Positions 47,591 through 58,887 of a DNA stretch of 64,000 nucleotides are shown piece by piece. The stretch is from Multifurca ochricompacta (Eukaryota; Basidiomycota; Agaricomycetes; Russulales; Russulaceae). Positions within the stretch are counted from its first letter, which is position 1. Every line of letters starts with the position of its first letter. The stretch covers positions 310,001-374,000 of the forward strand of contig WTXG01000005.1 of assembly GCA_022496185.1 (NCBI GenBank), written 5' to 3'. Position numbers and translations under genes: made by a program. The notes beneath the pieces were generated by a model. It ran no database searches, was not told the DNA's origin, and saw only the letters and a program-made list of their open reading frames with translations.

Positions 47591-49141
47591 ATGGCTGCAT
47601 CCGCAGAAAGCTATTCGAGCTCTGCTCCTTTCGAAGGTCCAGAGAAACTGCTAGAAATCTGGTTTGCACCATCACCTGCAGATGTTCCAGATGCATCCTC
47701 CACGATCAATGGGAAGCATGGGCTTCGCAAGGTGCAGCGCTCGGTTTGGGAGGATATGCTTGCCATTGTGAAATGTCAAATCCTCAGTGTCGTAGAGGGC
47801 GATGAAACGGACGCCTATCTGCTAAGGTGAGCATTCACTGGCTTGACGTGCCATTGATGTGTGCGATACTCCTACTTTCGATGTCATCTCTCTGCGTATA
47901 CTCTTGACGCAGAAGGATTCCTTGCCATCAGCATGATGATATGGATGGTCTCTTCGGAGCGTCTACTCCGTTCCCTTTTGGTGCCAGCTCTTCTATCCCT
48001 TTCCTCGAGGGTTTCGTCCCTGTTCGTGGCTGCTTACACCGATACATATAGTGAATCTTCCTTATTCGTCTCTCCGCATCGTCTTATACTCAAGACGTGT
48101 GGGACAACGCTAAATTTATTGGGCCTTCCACGGATCCTGGAGATCGCACGCGAGAAGGCGTCGTTACCCACTGTTTATCGCTGTTTCTACTCTCGCAAGT
48201 CATTCTTCTTTCCCGAACGTCAAAAGGGCCCTCATCGCGAATGGAAAGACGAAGTCGAGTACCTTGATCAGATTTTTCACAACGGTGCTGCATACACCGT
48301 TGGCAAAATGAACGGCGATCATTGGCTACTTTATATCACCAGACCCCCCGAAAGTACCCCAAACACCCCTACTTCTGTTATTCACCCGCTTCACAGCCCA
48401 CAAACCAATGGCCTAAAAAGTCGTGATATCACCACTGGAACGACGGTTACTTCCAAAGTACCGGGAACGGACTACACCATCGAGATCCTCATGACTCGCC
48501 TGTCCCCCGTGGCCAGTCAAGCATTTCATTTTCCCGAGGAAATTGATTCCGACAGGACGCCGTTTGATAGGGCCCGCGAGATTTCCTCGGCGCTTGGGAT
48601 TACAGAGCTCTTTCCCCCGCATCTCACGACCTTAGATTCCTACGCGTTTTCGCCGTGTGGGTACTCGTCGAACGCCCTACTCAAGTGGGGGGAGTCCATC
48701 ACTTCCCATAACGCCGAAGGTTCCGATGTTGGCCACGATGGGGAAGGATACTATACCATCCATGTTACACCTGAGGAAGGCTGGTCATACGCAAGCTTCG
48801 AGTGCAATGTTCCTTTGTCAGCAACCCCTGCATCACATGCCCACGACATACCAGATCTTGGGACACTTGTGCGCCGCGTTGTGGGGATCTTCCGTCCGGT
48901 GCGGCTCACCCTTACCCTCTTCATCTCGAGTGCCGGCAACAACGAGGCCGAAGAGGAAGTGGGTGAAAGCGCTATTGAAGCGGCACAGTGTGCTTTCAAA
49001 GTGGCACTCACGAGCAAAAACTCGACGTTAAATGGAAAAGCGAGAGATGGGCACAATAACACCTACACGCGGACGGACAAAATCAATTATGACTTTGGAG
49101 ATTACGGCCTGGCCTTTGCCAGTTTTGAGTTGACCGCATGA
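47591..49141 (+). CDS. SPE2: S-adenosylmethionine decarboxylase proenzyme
   Basis: Two exons, 47591-47826 and 48052-49141. N-terminal FEGPEKLLEIWFAP carries the two catalytic Glu residues. The processing site SESSLFVSP, where cleavage between Glu and Ser makes the pyruvoyl cofactor, begins at the splice junction. It continues ILKTCGTTLNLLGLPRILEI (catalytic Cys), DSYAFSPCGYSSNALLKWG (catalytic Ser region) and YYTIHVTPEEGWSYASFECN (catalytic His). The enzyme makes decarboxylated AdoMet for spermidine synthesis. The 225-base intron is far longer than the local norm of 50-70 and would stop translation at once if retained (AGG TGA). The long tail with a Glu-rich loop (AGNNEAEEEVGES) is usual for fungal forms. 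Confidence 0.96.
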
Positions 49142-50397
49142 CCCCAAGTCTCACAGGAGCGCGCGCCAATTTAAAACGTAAAGAGGAAAGTAAAACGGGC
49201 CAGGTGGACAAGATCTAGCATCGGATTCGGTGATTCCCGAACTCCTCCCCCCCGATGTGAGGTGGAAATGAAAGAAGAAGAAGAACAATAATAATAATAA
49301 GTTCTTCAAAGCGTCAAATACTACCACTAACTACGTCTATCGGTCTACTCTTTGTTGTGTGTATTGCTTTTGAAATTTAACATAGCAGTCAAGCGTACCC
49401 ATATCTATAACCATACCCGCTACAGAATAAGCCACTGGATTGACAGTCGGAAGGGAGGAAGGGGGCTGGGGGCTGGGGGCCAAAGAAGGCTTGTTGGTGG
49501 TCTGGTCTGGTCGGAATGTCGGGACATTAGCATTCCGCCCGACCGGTACAAAACCGGTAGACTGGTGGCATCCGCAATCCGCAATCCGCAATCCGTAATC
49601 CGTAATCCGCGTAAAACTCGCGCAACGCAGCTGAAAGTGTGGGATCTCACCAAACCGTGAATATCTACATCTACAGCTAGCTGAGCTGGAGATCCGGTTT
49701 TGTTAAGTGTTAAGTTAAAGACAGATAGGAGCATCCGCCCACGTGTTCGTTAACGTCAGAAGCGCGGAAGCTGCGCTGTGTAGTGCGCAAAACATCACTT
49801 TTCCGAACTGCAGCTGTCCGCATTCCGGCATCGCTTCAGTATCGTCCGCAGGGCCGCAGGGCCGCAGGGGATAATCTCCTCTTGCTCGACCAAGCCAAGA
49901 TATATGAGATCGGAGAATACCGACGACGAGGGAACACTTGTCATGTCATGATCATCTGCCATTGCCATGATGATCAACCTTGCTTAAACGCCGTAAAGTA
50001 GACTGACTGGGCTGTTGGTATTCCGCGCTCGCGCCAATGATACTTTTTCCGGATTTTCAATCAGACAAAAGGCTCGTCAGGTTCCTTGCGCACACTTGGG
50101 AGTTAAAAACAAGGAGAAGCGTGTGTTCACTCGAGTTAAGCGTATCCATCTCTGGTGGACATACAGTTTGATGCTACAATTTACCAATTCATGGATGGCT
50201 CAAATAAGACATACCGTAACGCAATGCCACCTGTCTTAGATCTCCAAATATTATGCCGACATCCTTCACTTGAGCACCTTTCACCTTCTTTATTGCGGTG
50301 GGTCGGCCTGCCTGACCCATTCGAAGCACATGTCTTCCCCCCCTTCAAGTATTTAAGGGGGTGAGCTTGTGCTTACTTTGTAGCAGCTGCCCCAAAA
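49142..50397. repeat. Gene-poor stretch with short tandem repeats
   Basis: About 1.25 kb without a gene I can support. It contains AAT/AAG microsatellites near 49275-49300, a GGGGGCT repeat near 49462-49478, five to six copies of a 7-base ATCCGCA/ATCCGTA unit near 49567-49608, and GCAGGGCC repeats near 49848-49868. The final 60 bases (a TATTTAAG element near 50348 and a T-rich stretch) are probably the promoter of the phosphatase gene. Frames here are low in complexity or lack family features. Confidence 0.6.
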
Positions 50398-51871
50398 ATG
50401 TACGCACAACGAGTGGTGTCTCTGACCGCTGCCACATCTCTGGAAAACCTTCGGGCCCTCAATGAAGTCAGAGAATTTGCCACGACGGATATGGGCTTGG
50501 GGGGTCCCGAGCGGTGGACTTACCGGATTCTTCAGGAACCGACACTGTCTACAGAGCTTCACAGCTTGGCAAATCCTGTATCACTGGGTAACGTTGAAGC
50601 GATAGACTTCCAGCCGTCCCAGTTGCATGAGTTCAGAAGCCAGGACCGTATGTGTATAGAAAATTGGCAGATGCCTTCCGGGGGGACATGGACATTCACG
50701 GCCATTTTTGACGGTCAGTGCATTTTATTTGTGGCGCAAGGGCTTTTATTGAAAGTATTGGCAGGGCATGTGGGACACGCCACCGTGGAGCACGCCGCCC
50801 AGACACTTCCCTCCATGGTTAAGCATGCGCTCGAGTCGCTCCTCCGTTCGTCCAAGGGACATGTTTGTCCGGCTGCAGTCTCTGGAGTTCTCTCCGATTG
50901 CATCGTCAGGTTTGACCACTCCATCACGGCCGACTTTATCCGCTTGTTCCCTGGAGGTCTTGCTGGTTTGCAGGGCATGACCAGCTCGCAGATCCGGTAT
51001 TTATTCCAAGACCGTTCTTCGGCGTCGCAGAATTTGGCCGCCGCTACGCGATGTTTGCAGGGGAGCACCGTCCTCCTGACACTTATGGATCCCGCCAAGC
51101 ATAACCTTTGGATCGCTAACCTCGGTGACTGCCAAGCAGGTACGCAAGCCTGGACACCTTCTCCATCCATGGTCCTTATCTCTCACTGCTTCATGCCACC
51201 TAGTTCTTGGTTCTCGTACACATACAGGAGACTGGTCTCCAACCTTTGTAACGGCGCTTCATGATGGCGACAATCCCTCTGAGGTTCTAAGGATACGAAG
51301 TCAGCACCCTGGGGAGCGCGAATGCATGAAGGATAACAGAGTCGTAGGTTTTCTGGGTCCTACCCGTTGTGAGTATTACATCACGTCGGGCGGTCGGAGA
51401 CACATACTCAAGTTGACGCGCGTGCCAGCTCTCGGCGATACCTGGCTCAAACTTCCATCGATATTTTCTCAGCGGGTTCTTCTCAATTTTCCTCGAGAGT
51501 GGAATGTACAACGACCTGAGACCTACATCGCCCGCGTGAAAAGTCCCCCATACGTTTCCAATGTTCCTGACGTTCACCATATTCCGCTCTCCAGAGGCCT
51601 ACCGGGGCAGTATAGGGACCGCTTCTTAATATCATGTTCTGACGGGCTCGCGGATTTGTATAGCGGACGGACTCGCACAGATATGATTCAGCGATGGTTG
51701 TTGGTTGTTGGCCAATCCATTGAGAAGAGAAAGCGGGCCGGAAATCTGGCATTGTCCCTCCTTCGTGACGGGTTAGGGGGAGACAATATATACCTCGTAT
51801 CGCAGAAGTTAACGGTCGAGATGGAGGAGAAGTGGATGGATGATGTCACAATAATTGTACAACGTTTCTAG
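50398..51871 (+). CDS. PP2C-type Ser/Thr protein phosphatase (PPM family)
   Basis: Three exons. Motifs in order: DR in SQDRMCIENWQMP; the metal motif FDGHVGH, which is only formed by removing the intron at about 50715-50763; HATVEHAAQTLPSMVKHALE; the core motif LWIANLGDCQAVLGSRTHTG, across a second intron; the late acidic motif FLISCSDGLADLY; and WMDDVTIIVQRF with the last Asp ligand. These give the two-metal centre of PPM phosphatases. The central region (QRPETYIARVKSPPYVSNVP) is the usual insert of mitochondrial pyruvate-dehydrogenase-phosphatase-like fungal PP2Cs. The N-terminus has no obvious targeting signal, and an upstream exon cannot be excluded. Frames join cleanly. Confidence 0.9.
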
Positions 51872-52121
51872 AGTTCGACATATGTCATAGTATCCTTGTT
51901 CTAGCTCGGCTTGGGATGCCTCGCATTCGAGAGTTTGTATTCACAATCACATGTACGTACATAATGCCAGGGACACCCGAAAAGAGTAAAAATGAACAGC
52001 TTATTGTCGTCGAGTCCGATGGAAGAGAAATGGTATCCACTAACTATACTACACATGTGCCCGTGAAAACCGATAAATTAAGAATGGAAACTGCGCTGAG
52101 AGAGCCTTGCCCAATGGCAAC

Positions 52122-53645
52122 TCAATGAGTGGCAACTTTTGATCTTGAAGTGCATACAGGGCAAAGACGATGGAACAATTCAATCATTGGCCAGGTAATG
52201 TAACCCTGCCGCAGTAAAGTAATTCACCGTCAAGTCATCAAGCGAGCACAAAATGAAATACGACTCACGATACCCGCCTGCCTTATCTGAGTGAGGGTGG
52301 TCGAAGGAGTGGAGTGGTTCTTATGAGCATAGACTAGGGTGTCGTATATTTGTGGTGACACTGGCACCCGGACGAATGCGGTAGCACCCTCCAAAGGAGC
52401 TTGCTTGGCTTGACCGTTTGCGGACGAGGGCTTGTTCAAAAAGACATCCCCATCGACCTCCGCGATAAATTCATTCCTAAGTTTTTCCTCCTTTTCCGGG
52501 CGGATGATGAAGTATTGTTCCCGTGGTAGCAAGAGCAGACGATATTTCCGCGATCCGGTGCGCACGTGGTGATGAGTCACCCAAGATTTAACACGCTCTG
52601 AAAGTGTGGACGTGTTGCCCTTCTCAACGGCTTGAGCGAGTCCAGCGTACACTTCTGGAGCAAAGGCAGAAATCTCACGCAGCTCCGCAGGTAGTTCGGA
52701 GAGGAACTTCCAGAGCGCTTTGTCATAGTCATGCCGAACCGGCATTTCCGATGGATTGGCCGTCCGGATCCCCTGCAATACGGTGCGTGGGAGGGGGGCA
52801 AAGTCCGAATGGTACCATGGCTCAATATGGCGGGTCGTCGTGCACGTAGCATCGTACTGATTTCGAGGTCCCACTGTATCAGGTCCCGACTTCGGTTGGT
52901 CGTTCCTGGAGTGCACCATGGTGTTGTCTTCGTCCATGTTGTCGTCTTCATTCTCGGAATTCTGAGAGCCTGTGGAATCGATCTCGTGCACACCAACGAG
53001 CGCATTGCCTCTCGTGCCTTCCGGGTGCTCCGCTATCCAATTGCCAGTAGAATATTTCTCCTCTTCAGGCAATTCAGAGACCAGAAATGATGCGCTTTTG
53101 GTAGTGTAGGGTACCGGCGTTCTATCCTTGATAGGCAATGCATGATCAGTTGGTACTTTGTGTCGCTTCTTTGGAGTATAGTTGCACTCCGCCCCATCGT
53201 CCTCTGTACAGTGGTTGCAAACTGGGAGGTTCCTATCGCACTGTGAATCGCATGGTCAGTCGAGCGACTGTATAGGGACAAGGATACTTAAATTTCACAA
53301 ACCTTGAGGTTGTGGAAACGACACCGATCACAACGCGGAATCCCACGGTGAGCCGGTGTTGGCAAGGGAGTGTACTTGCACTCTCTGTTTGCCCAGGAAC
53401 AATGATTACAAGTTGGTAATACTCGGTCGCACTGCTGCTTATTAGCAGCGGGGAAGAGAATTTGTGGACATAGGACTCACTTTCAGATTATTGAGGCGAC
53501 AGTGGTCGCATCTTGGTTTTCCTCTGCGCCCTTTCCACTGAGACTGACGGGCCAAAAAAGACCTTGGATTAGGAAGCCGAATAGTCAATGGATTATCCTC
53601 CGTTGAATCTGCCAGTGATTCAGATCGTGCCCGGGGTTCCGCCAT
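52122..53645 (-). CDS. Regulator with tandem Zn2Cys6 domains and HHCC-like tail
   Basis: Four exons. After MAEPRARSESLADSTEDNPL come two complete fungal Zn2Cys6 clusters back to back: CDHCRLNNLKCDR with CNHCSWANRECKY, then CDRCRFHNLKCDR with CNHCTEDDGAECNY. Each cluster is cut by an intron at the same place, right after LK and before CDR. A long acidic and Ser-rich linker follows, then a folded middle part (KALWKFLSELPAELREISAF) and FIAEVDGDVF. The last exon (52122-52205) completes YDTLVYAHKNHSTPSTTLTQ, then TWPMIELFHRLCPVC. This spacing of two His, Thr/Leu, TrpPro and Cys-x-x-Cys resembles the zinc-binding HHCC domain of retroelement integrases. A DNA-binding transcription factor is likely; targets unknown. 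Confidence 0.82.
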
Positions 53646-54925
53646 CGTAGTGCTTTAGCGAAATACTGGATAAATTCGCATTCATTTCAGAAAATTGTGA
53701 GCACACAGATTGAATAGATGCAGAGTAACATACGGGTTTTCTGGGTTAACAATGCTTAGTACCGAAGACTTTGCGCCGTTTGTGTTGTTACAGGGGGCTC
53801 AGGCACAACGATATCAGGGAAAACCTGGAGGGGGCAACCGTATAGAATCCTGATCGGGGCAGATTGAGCCAAAGAAATGGGGACGCTTTGAAACCTCGCG
53901 AGGAGATACGGTCCAGGCGCTGAACGATGGACAGACAAGAAAGAGGTTGGCAAAACGTACGCTGAACTTGGGAACTTAGTTGTTCATTCTAAGCGTGACG
54001 TGACCCATGTTACGCCCCATATAGACTTATGATATAATGGTTTTATTTTATTTTATTTTATTTTTTATGTACCCATTCATCATAAACGATGAACGTTTTC
54101 GAACGAATAATAAAGATAAAATGATTTCATTTCCTCAACCAACGTTGCAGAAAGTGAAGGCCCTTATCATATCATAAAACTGAAAACTGATGGAACTGCA
54201 AAGGCGACCATCGACCATTTCTTACTTACTTACGTATTTTCCATGTTTAGAAGCGAACCGACATACGACCGGCCCGGACATAGTTAGGTTACCTTGGTAG
54301 TCCCGCTGAAACCGAAATCCGTACAAGTTCTCGTACCAGAAATCGGCAGAATTTACAAAGTGGGTGGATCACCCAGATGTAGTTCATGTCTCCGTGCTGT
54401 CATTGGCACTGGCACTCAAGGCTAAGATTTGATCTGATCCGTTCAAGTTTTTTTGTAGTAGCTTGTGGCCACTTGCAACCACTCTCGATCAAAAGGTTAC
54501 CATTGCTCATGTGAGACGTGGTCTCTTCCTTGATTGGGCAAGGGCAAGAAGGAACTCACAGCGCATTGAGTCCGGCGCCTTTTCGTTCGCTCTGGAAGGG
54601 AGCCTCGGCCCTCCGGAACGATTTGTGAAAGCTAGCTTCTGTTTTACCTCAGCCAATTGCTATGGTCCCACCTTGTGTTGTCAACATAAGAAGCGACAGT
54701 CACTTGTGTGCGATATTTTCTTGGAACCATCTTGTTCATGTGGTTGCGGGTAATAAACACTGCCTTTGTATGGCGACCCAATCACGCCTCGCCGAATCAG
54801 TTTCTCGACCCTGGTTGCTCTCATCCCCTGGGGCTTGCGGGGCTTATAAAGACACCCCTTCCCTAAAACATGCTCGCGATCTCTGTCACCCCGCACTTGC
54901 CAATTTTTCACCGTCGTCATTACCT
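53646..54925. other. Gene-poor region with TTTTA repeat and promoter
   Basis: About 1.28 kb between divergent genes. A TTTTA array runs at about 54040-54066. TATAAA at 54845-54850 lies about 80 bases before the ATG of the secreted-protein gene and is a likely core promoter. Short frames here (for example 54463-54753) show no family features. Confidence 0.55.
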
Positions 54926-55915
54926 ATGATTCGCTTTGCATTTGTTATCCTGCTTTGTAGCCAGGCTGCGCTTGGCTACGTACTACGAAAGCGTGCTGTT
55001 GACTTCGTTGATCCGACAACTGGCGGCGGTTCTTGGCTCGATAACGCTGGCAGTGGCGGGGGAGAACCCTTGAATGTAATCCGTTCTGCTCATAATTAAC
55101 TCTCTACCACGAGTGACTGACGTTCACTAGGTCGTCATCTCAGCCCAGAGCTCTCCTAACGTGCTTACGGATAGTGGTGTTCTTAACTACGCGAAGGCGC
55201 TTGGATTGTAGGTCTCCTACCCAATTTTGCTGTATGTCACTGACTGACGTTGATTGCAGTTCAACCGAATGCCTTGGCATCCACATAGGAGGTCCTCAGT
55301 CGGCGAACTTAGGTGACGGGAACGGGTCCGTCAACCAGACCGTTGAGCTTCGAGAGGATTTTGGTTCGAGCATATTTGGCACATGCCTGGAAAGCGCTGC
55401 TGGGGGAAACCACTTCCGGGTATTCCGCCAAAATGGACCCACTGCCAACACTGGCGCCTTATTCTTGGCGTGCGTGGTTTATCCTTTTCATCACATCTCG
55501 TCTCTCATTGTGAACTTGCAGCGTCTCTCAGGAAGAGGTGATTTCAGCGCGCCTAGTAACATATCTGTAATCGCTCATGACTTCCCAGGATGTTACAAAG
55601 GGCCACACGATCTCCCCTGATGGTTATGATGTTGGCCGGTGAGTATGAGCTCCTCAATTTGGGTGCAATACCCTGAATCATCTATTTACTTCCCAGAGAT
55701 AAACTTGTGAACTCCGCAATTGGGAAGAAAAGTTTTGGCGGTGTCACGTACTCGACTACGGAGCAAGATCTCACTGGATTCCTTCAATCCGGTTCTGCCG
55801 GTATAAACCACGGTAGGAAGCCCTAATATTGCATTTCTGTGACCGTCTGATCGGCCATGTGGCAGGCATCGCCATTGATGGAGTCGTGAAGCTTCTCACT
55901 GTTACAATTGTGTGA
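54926..55915 (+). CDS. Small secreted protein of unknown function
   Basis: About seven exons, roughly 210 residues. A clear signal peptide (IRFAFVILLCSQAALG) is followed by a Lys-Arg site (LRKRAVDFVDP) that could be cut by a Kex2-like protease. The mature part is rich in Gly, Ser and Asn: TGGGSWLDNAGSGGGEPLN, then VVISAQSSPNVLTDSGVLNY, ECLGIHIGGPQSANLGDGN, FRVFRQNGPTANTGALFLA and IGKKSFGGVTYSTTEQDLT, ending in GIAIDGVVKLLTVTIV. Two Cys residues may form one disulfide. I recall similar small secreted proteins in wood- and litter-decay basidiomycetes but know no function. The reading frame is clean. Confidence 0.8.
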
Positions 55916-56346
55916 GAAAACGCATGGACGTTGAACTTGAACTTGAAACCGCTTTCTATTTTTTCATATACCCGTGTGATGATGCCGTCGTCGGCAATTG
56001 TTGCTCACATTCCCTGTTTCACTTTCCGATTTTCTCCAGATCCACTATTCAAAGACAGGCTGCTGAGAAACCTAAAAGACAGACAATTAGTTAACGGTTC
56101 ACACCTTGTATACTTGGTAGTTTTTGCCATGAAGATAAGGGGCGGTTTTGAAAATTAGAGGTATAATGCTTGTCGATCGACAAAGTGTGCAACAAGGCAG
56201 TCCTCGGCTCATCATATTATACGTTTCGGGGGCTGTGCGCGCTTTCGTCGTGGGAATGAGTATGGTCACACCTTCGCAGAAGCAAGTGCATGGTAGTATA
56301 CAAGTGGGGTATGCAATGTACTAGACCAATTGGAATGTGCCGTGTT
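55916..56346. other. Convergent intergenic region
   Basis: About 430 bases between the secreted-protein and DBF4 3' ends. The T-rich stretches and a TATTCAAAG sequence look like 3' flanks. No gene seen. Confidence 0.55.
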
Positions 56347-58501
56347 TCATATATCCATGGAGTTGCCAATCTTCTCTCCGCTTCCATCCCCGTCGACTCC
56401 GGGTTCATCCAACTCGTCCCACACTGCACCTTTATAGGGTTGCGGCAGGTAGTCAGATACTTCCTGGCTTGAGGAGAAGCGCTGTGCGTCGCCATCGGGT
56501 ACCTGTATGTAGGTGTCAAAGCATGCGCTGTCTTCAGGTGTGGCTTTGTGAGAATCGGGTCGGCGCGCTGCCAAGGAGCGGGATCGGCCTTCAGCAACCT
56601 CTGCGCGTGTCTGCCTCCGTATACGCTCAAGTAAATAGTCTAATTGAATGAAGTTGTCGGGGTTCGTGGCATACTTCCGGTGTTTGCGGTGTATAATGTG
56701 CTGTATGTATGCGTTAGAGGGGACACTAGCGTGCCTTCTCTCCTACATGTACCTCAATGCTCACCTTTTGGAAGTCATCAAATTTCATGCGGCAGCATTC
56801 GCAATACCCTGGTTTGGTAGTCTCCTCACGCTTGGGTAACCTCATTGTGTTTGTACTCTTGCTTTTTCTCAGAGCTTTGCGTTCAGGGATGGCAGAGGGT
56901 GGGCCCATGTTGCCTTTGTGTTCCTTTTCCCTTTCCTTCTGTCCCATGTTATTACCTAAACCAACCTTACGGGATGTCACAATTTGCTGTTGCAACCGCT
57001 CGCGCAACGCAGAGGGCATTTGCATGGCACCGCGTACTGAGAGACCAGATGTAGATGTAGTCCCTGTCGTGGATGTGATCGCCATACTGTTTCCAGATGC
57101 GGCCGTGTAGCCTGATGCTAGGTAGCCTGATGCGTTTGCAGATTCAAATAAGTCCCCCCCCTCCGCGTCAAGATCGACGAAATCCTGCGGTGGCCTGCTG
57201 TCTTCGCCTACTGAAATCTTCCGGTGCAAGTTGACCATAGAAACTGAACGCCTCAGGTCTCCCGCCTTCTTTGCTTGCAAACGATCGGCACGCATCTTTC
57301 TCTGCATCTCCTGTTCGCGCAGCTTCATTGCTCGCTGCACACGTTCTTGTTCACGCGCCTTTTCTTGTCGTTCAGCACGTTCAGCCGCCTTGCCTCATTT
57401 TTGTCGAATTCGATGAATGGCCCGCGCGCTCGTGGGTGACAGTACAGTACGGGCCAGTCACCTGTTTCTTTGCCGTCACGCCCTTTCTTGATTGGGTATT
57501 CCATTGCATGAACCGTCGCGATTTCTTCGTTCAGATCCTCTACAAGAATAAAGTAGGAAGTTTTGGAGAAATAGTGGAAGCCAAGGCGCTTCTCATTGGG
57601 GTCCCGCTCGGTAGTGCCATGTAAGCGCTCTGATTGAAGTAGACGAGATAATGTCTGGGGTGCACTAGCTGTGGTACCTGCCCTAGAAAGCTCCGGGCTC
57701 ACGGGAGCCTGACATCGATCCAGGACGCTTTCGAGCTTGGCCACAGTCCATATCTTCATCTTCCACTCAACGGCCTTGAGCAAGAGTCGATTGTCATTGG
57801 CAATGGGTAGATCTTCAACGTGACTGACAACAAAATGTTCATATGCGAGACAGGGGCTAGAGCCACCTAATAAGCCAAGACGTACCGACTTTTAAGTCTA
57901 ATGGGACTCTTTAACGTGTTAGGTGTCCGAGATGTCGAGGCCAACACATTCTCCTTATTGTTGTTGGCAACAATATCGTCTTGGGGGATAGGAAGGTTTG
58001 TGATGAAATGAGTAATGTTATCCTTGGAAAAGAAATCTTCGACTCGCTACCGAGAACTTGATATTAGTATCGGTGTGTAGGAAAAGCAGAGTCAGGGCGC
58101 ACAGCATCCAGGTAATTGATCCTGGCCTGCAGCCTTTCTCTTGCGTCGGGATCCCCCTCGGACACGTCCCAGTGGAGGTGGAAGGAGAATTTAGGGAAAG
58201 CTCGTGTGTACTTAATCCGAAACTCCTCCTTCTGGGCCTCGCGTTCTGCGCGTTTTCTCTCTTTCAGCTTTGACTCTTCCTCCTGTAGAGCTGGGGTGAC
58301 TGTAGGCGAAGGGGGGACTGGTTTGGGTCGTTTTGCGTTGAGAGATTGCTGTGAATCAAGAAAGGTATCTGGGGAACGAGGGCGCTTTGCTGTCGACGAA
58401 AGGGATCGGGTTGACAAACGAGGAAGAGGAGAACCATTAGGGATCAATTGTGGGAGGGAACGACGATTTCCTTCGAGAGGACGACGTGTCAAGGTAGCCA
58501 T
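56347..58501 (-). CDS. DBF4: DBF4-type regulatory subunit of Cdc7 kinase
   Basis: Several exons. The N-terminus MATLTRRPLEGNRRSLPQLI is basic and Ser-rich, followed by a BRCT-like region (LQARINYLDAV, then VEDFFSKDNITHFITNLPIP). The middle motif region is EKRLGFHYFSKTSYFILVED, then WPVLYCHPRARGPFIEFDKN (motif M, which binds Cdc7). The C-terminal zinc finger, KPGYCECCRMKFDDFQK and, after an intron, HIIHRKHRKYA, is motif C (CxxC...HxxxxxH). The tail includes DNFIQLDYLLERIRRQTRAE. DBF4 activates Cdc7 to phosphorylate the MCM helicase at S-phase onset; the kinase also promotes meiotic break formation. One apparent one-base loss near 57391 shifts the frame between FIEFDKNEA and the Ala/Glu/Arg helix that follows; homology continues. 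Confidence 0.9.
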
Positions 58502-58887
58502 GTCAAGAAGAAGTACACAAGAAAAGTACAAATGATGGTCAAGAAACGGGTGAGCGATTAGCCAGTAAATGGGGACTGGGGCGGGCTGCTAACTGACTGC
58601 TAACTGACTTGACTGACTGACGACTGACTTACACCCACCCACACACTACACACACAAACAAACGCGTCGCGTTTCCGTTACAATTAACGCGTTCTGATAT
58701 ATTATACTCACTCAATTCAACAACAACAACAACAACAACAACAACGACAACTTGATTAAATTAATCACTCACTCGCACTCACACTCACGCTCACACACAT
58801 ACACACACTTAAGCAAGGCAAGGCAAGCATATAACACAAGGGGTCACATGATTAATATCAGGTGACATTACTCTCAAAAGGGAAGGG
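58502..58887. repeat. Divergent promoter with CAA and CACA microsatellites
   Basis: Between DBF4 and SPO11. GACT/AACTGACT repeats near 58590-58630, CACA-rich tracts near 58632-58662, a CAA array about 58717-58745, and CACTCACAC repeats to about 58808. No gene. Confidence 0.65.

Noticed and set aside
47861..48051. Separate gene or alternative N-terminus of AdoMet decarboxylase
   Set aside because: The stretch is best read as the first intron; splicing it restores the conserved LSESSLF site exactly.
49560..49612. CRISPR-like array
   Set aside because: Units are seven bases with no spacers, and this is eukaryotic nuclear DNA.
52122..53645. Retrotransposon remnant
   Set aside because: The HHCC-like tail is suggestive, but there is no reverse transcriptase, RNase H, integrase core or terminal repeat around it, and the exons form a coherent host gene.
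54463..54753. 96-residue open frame upstream of the secreted-protein gene
   Set aside because: No recognisable motif, no splice or promoter support, and it overlaps the likely promoter.
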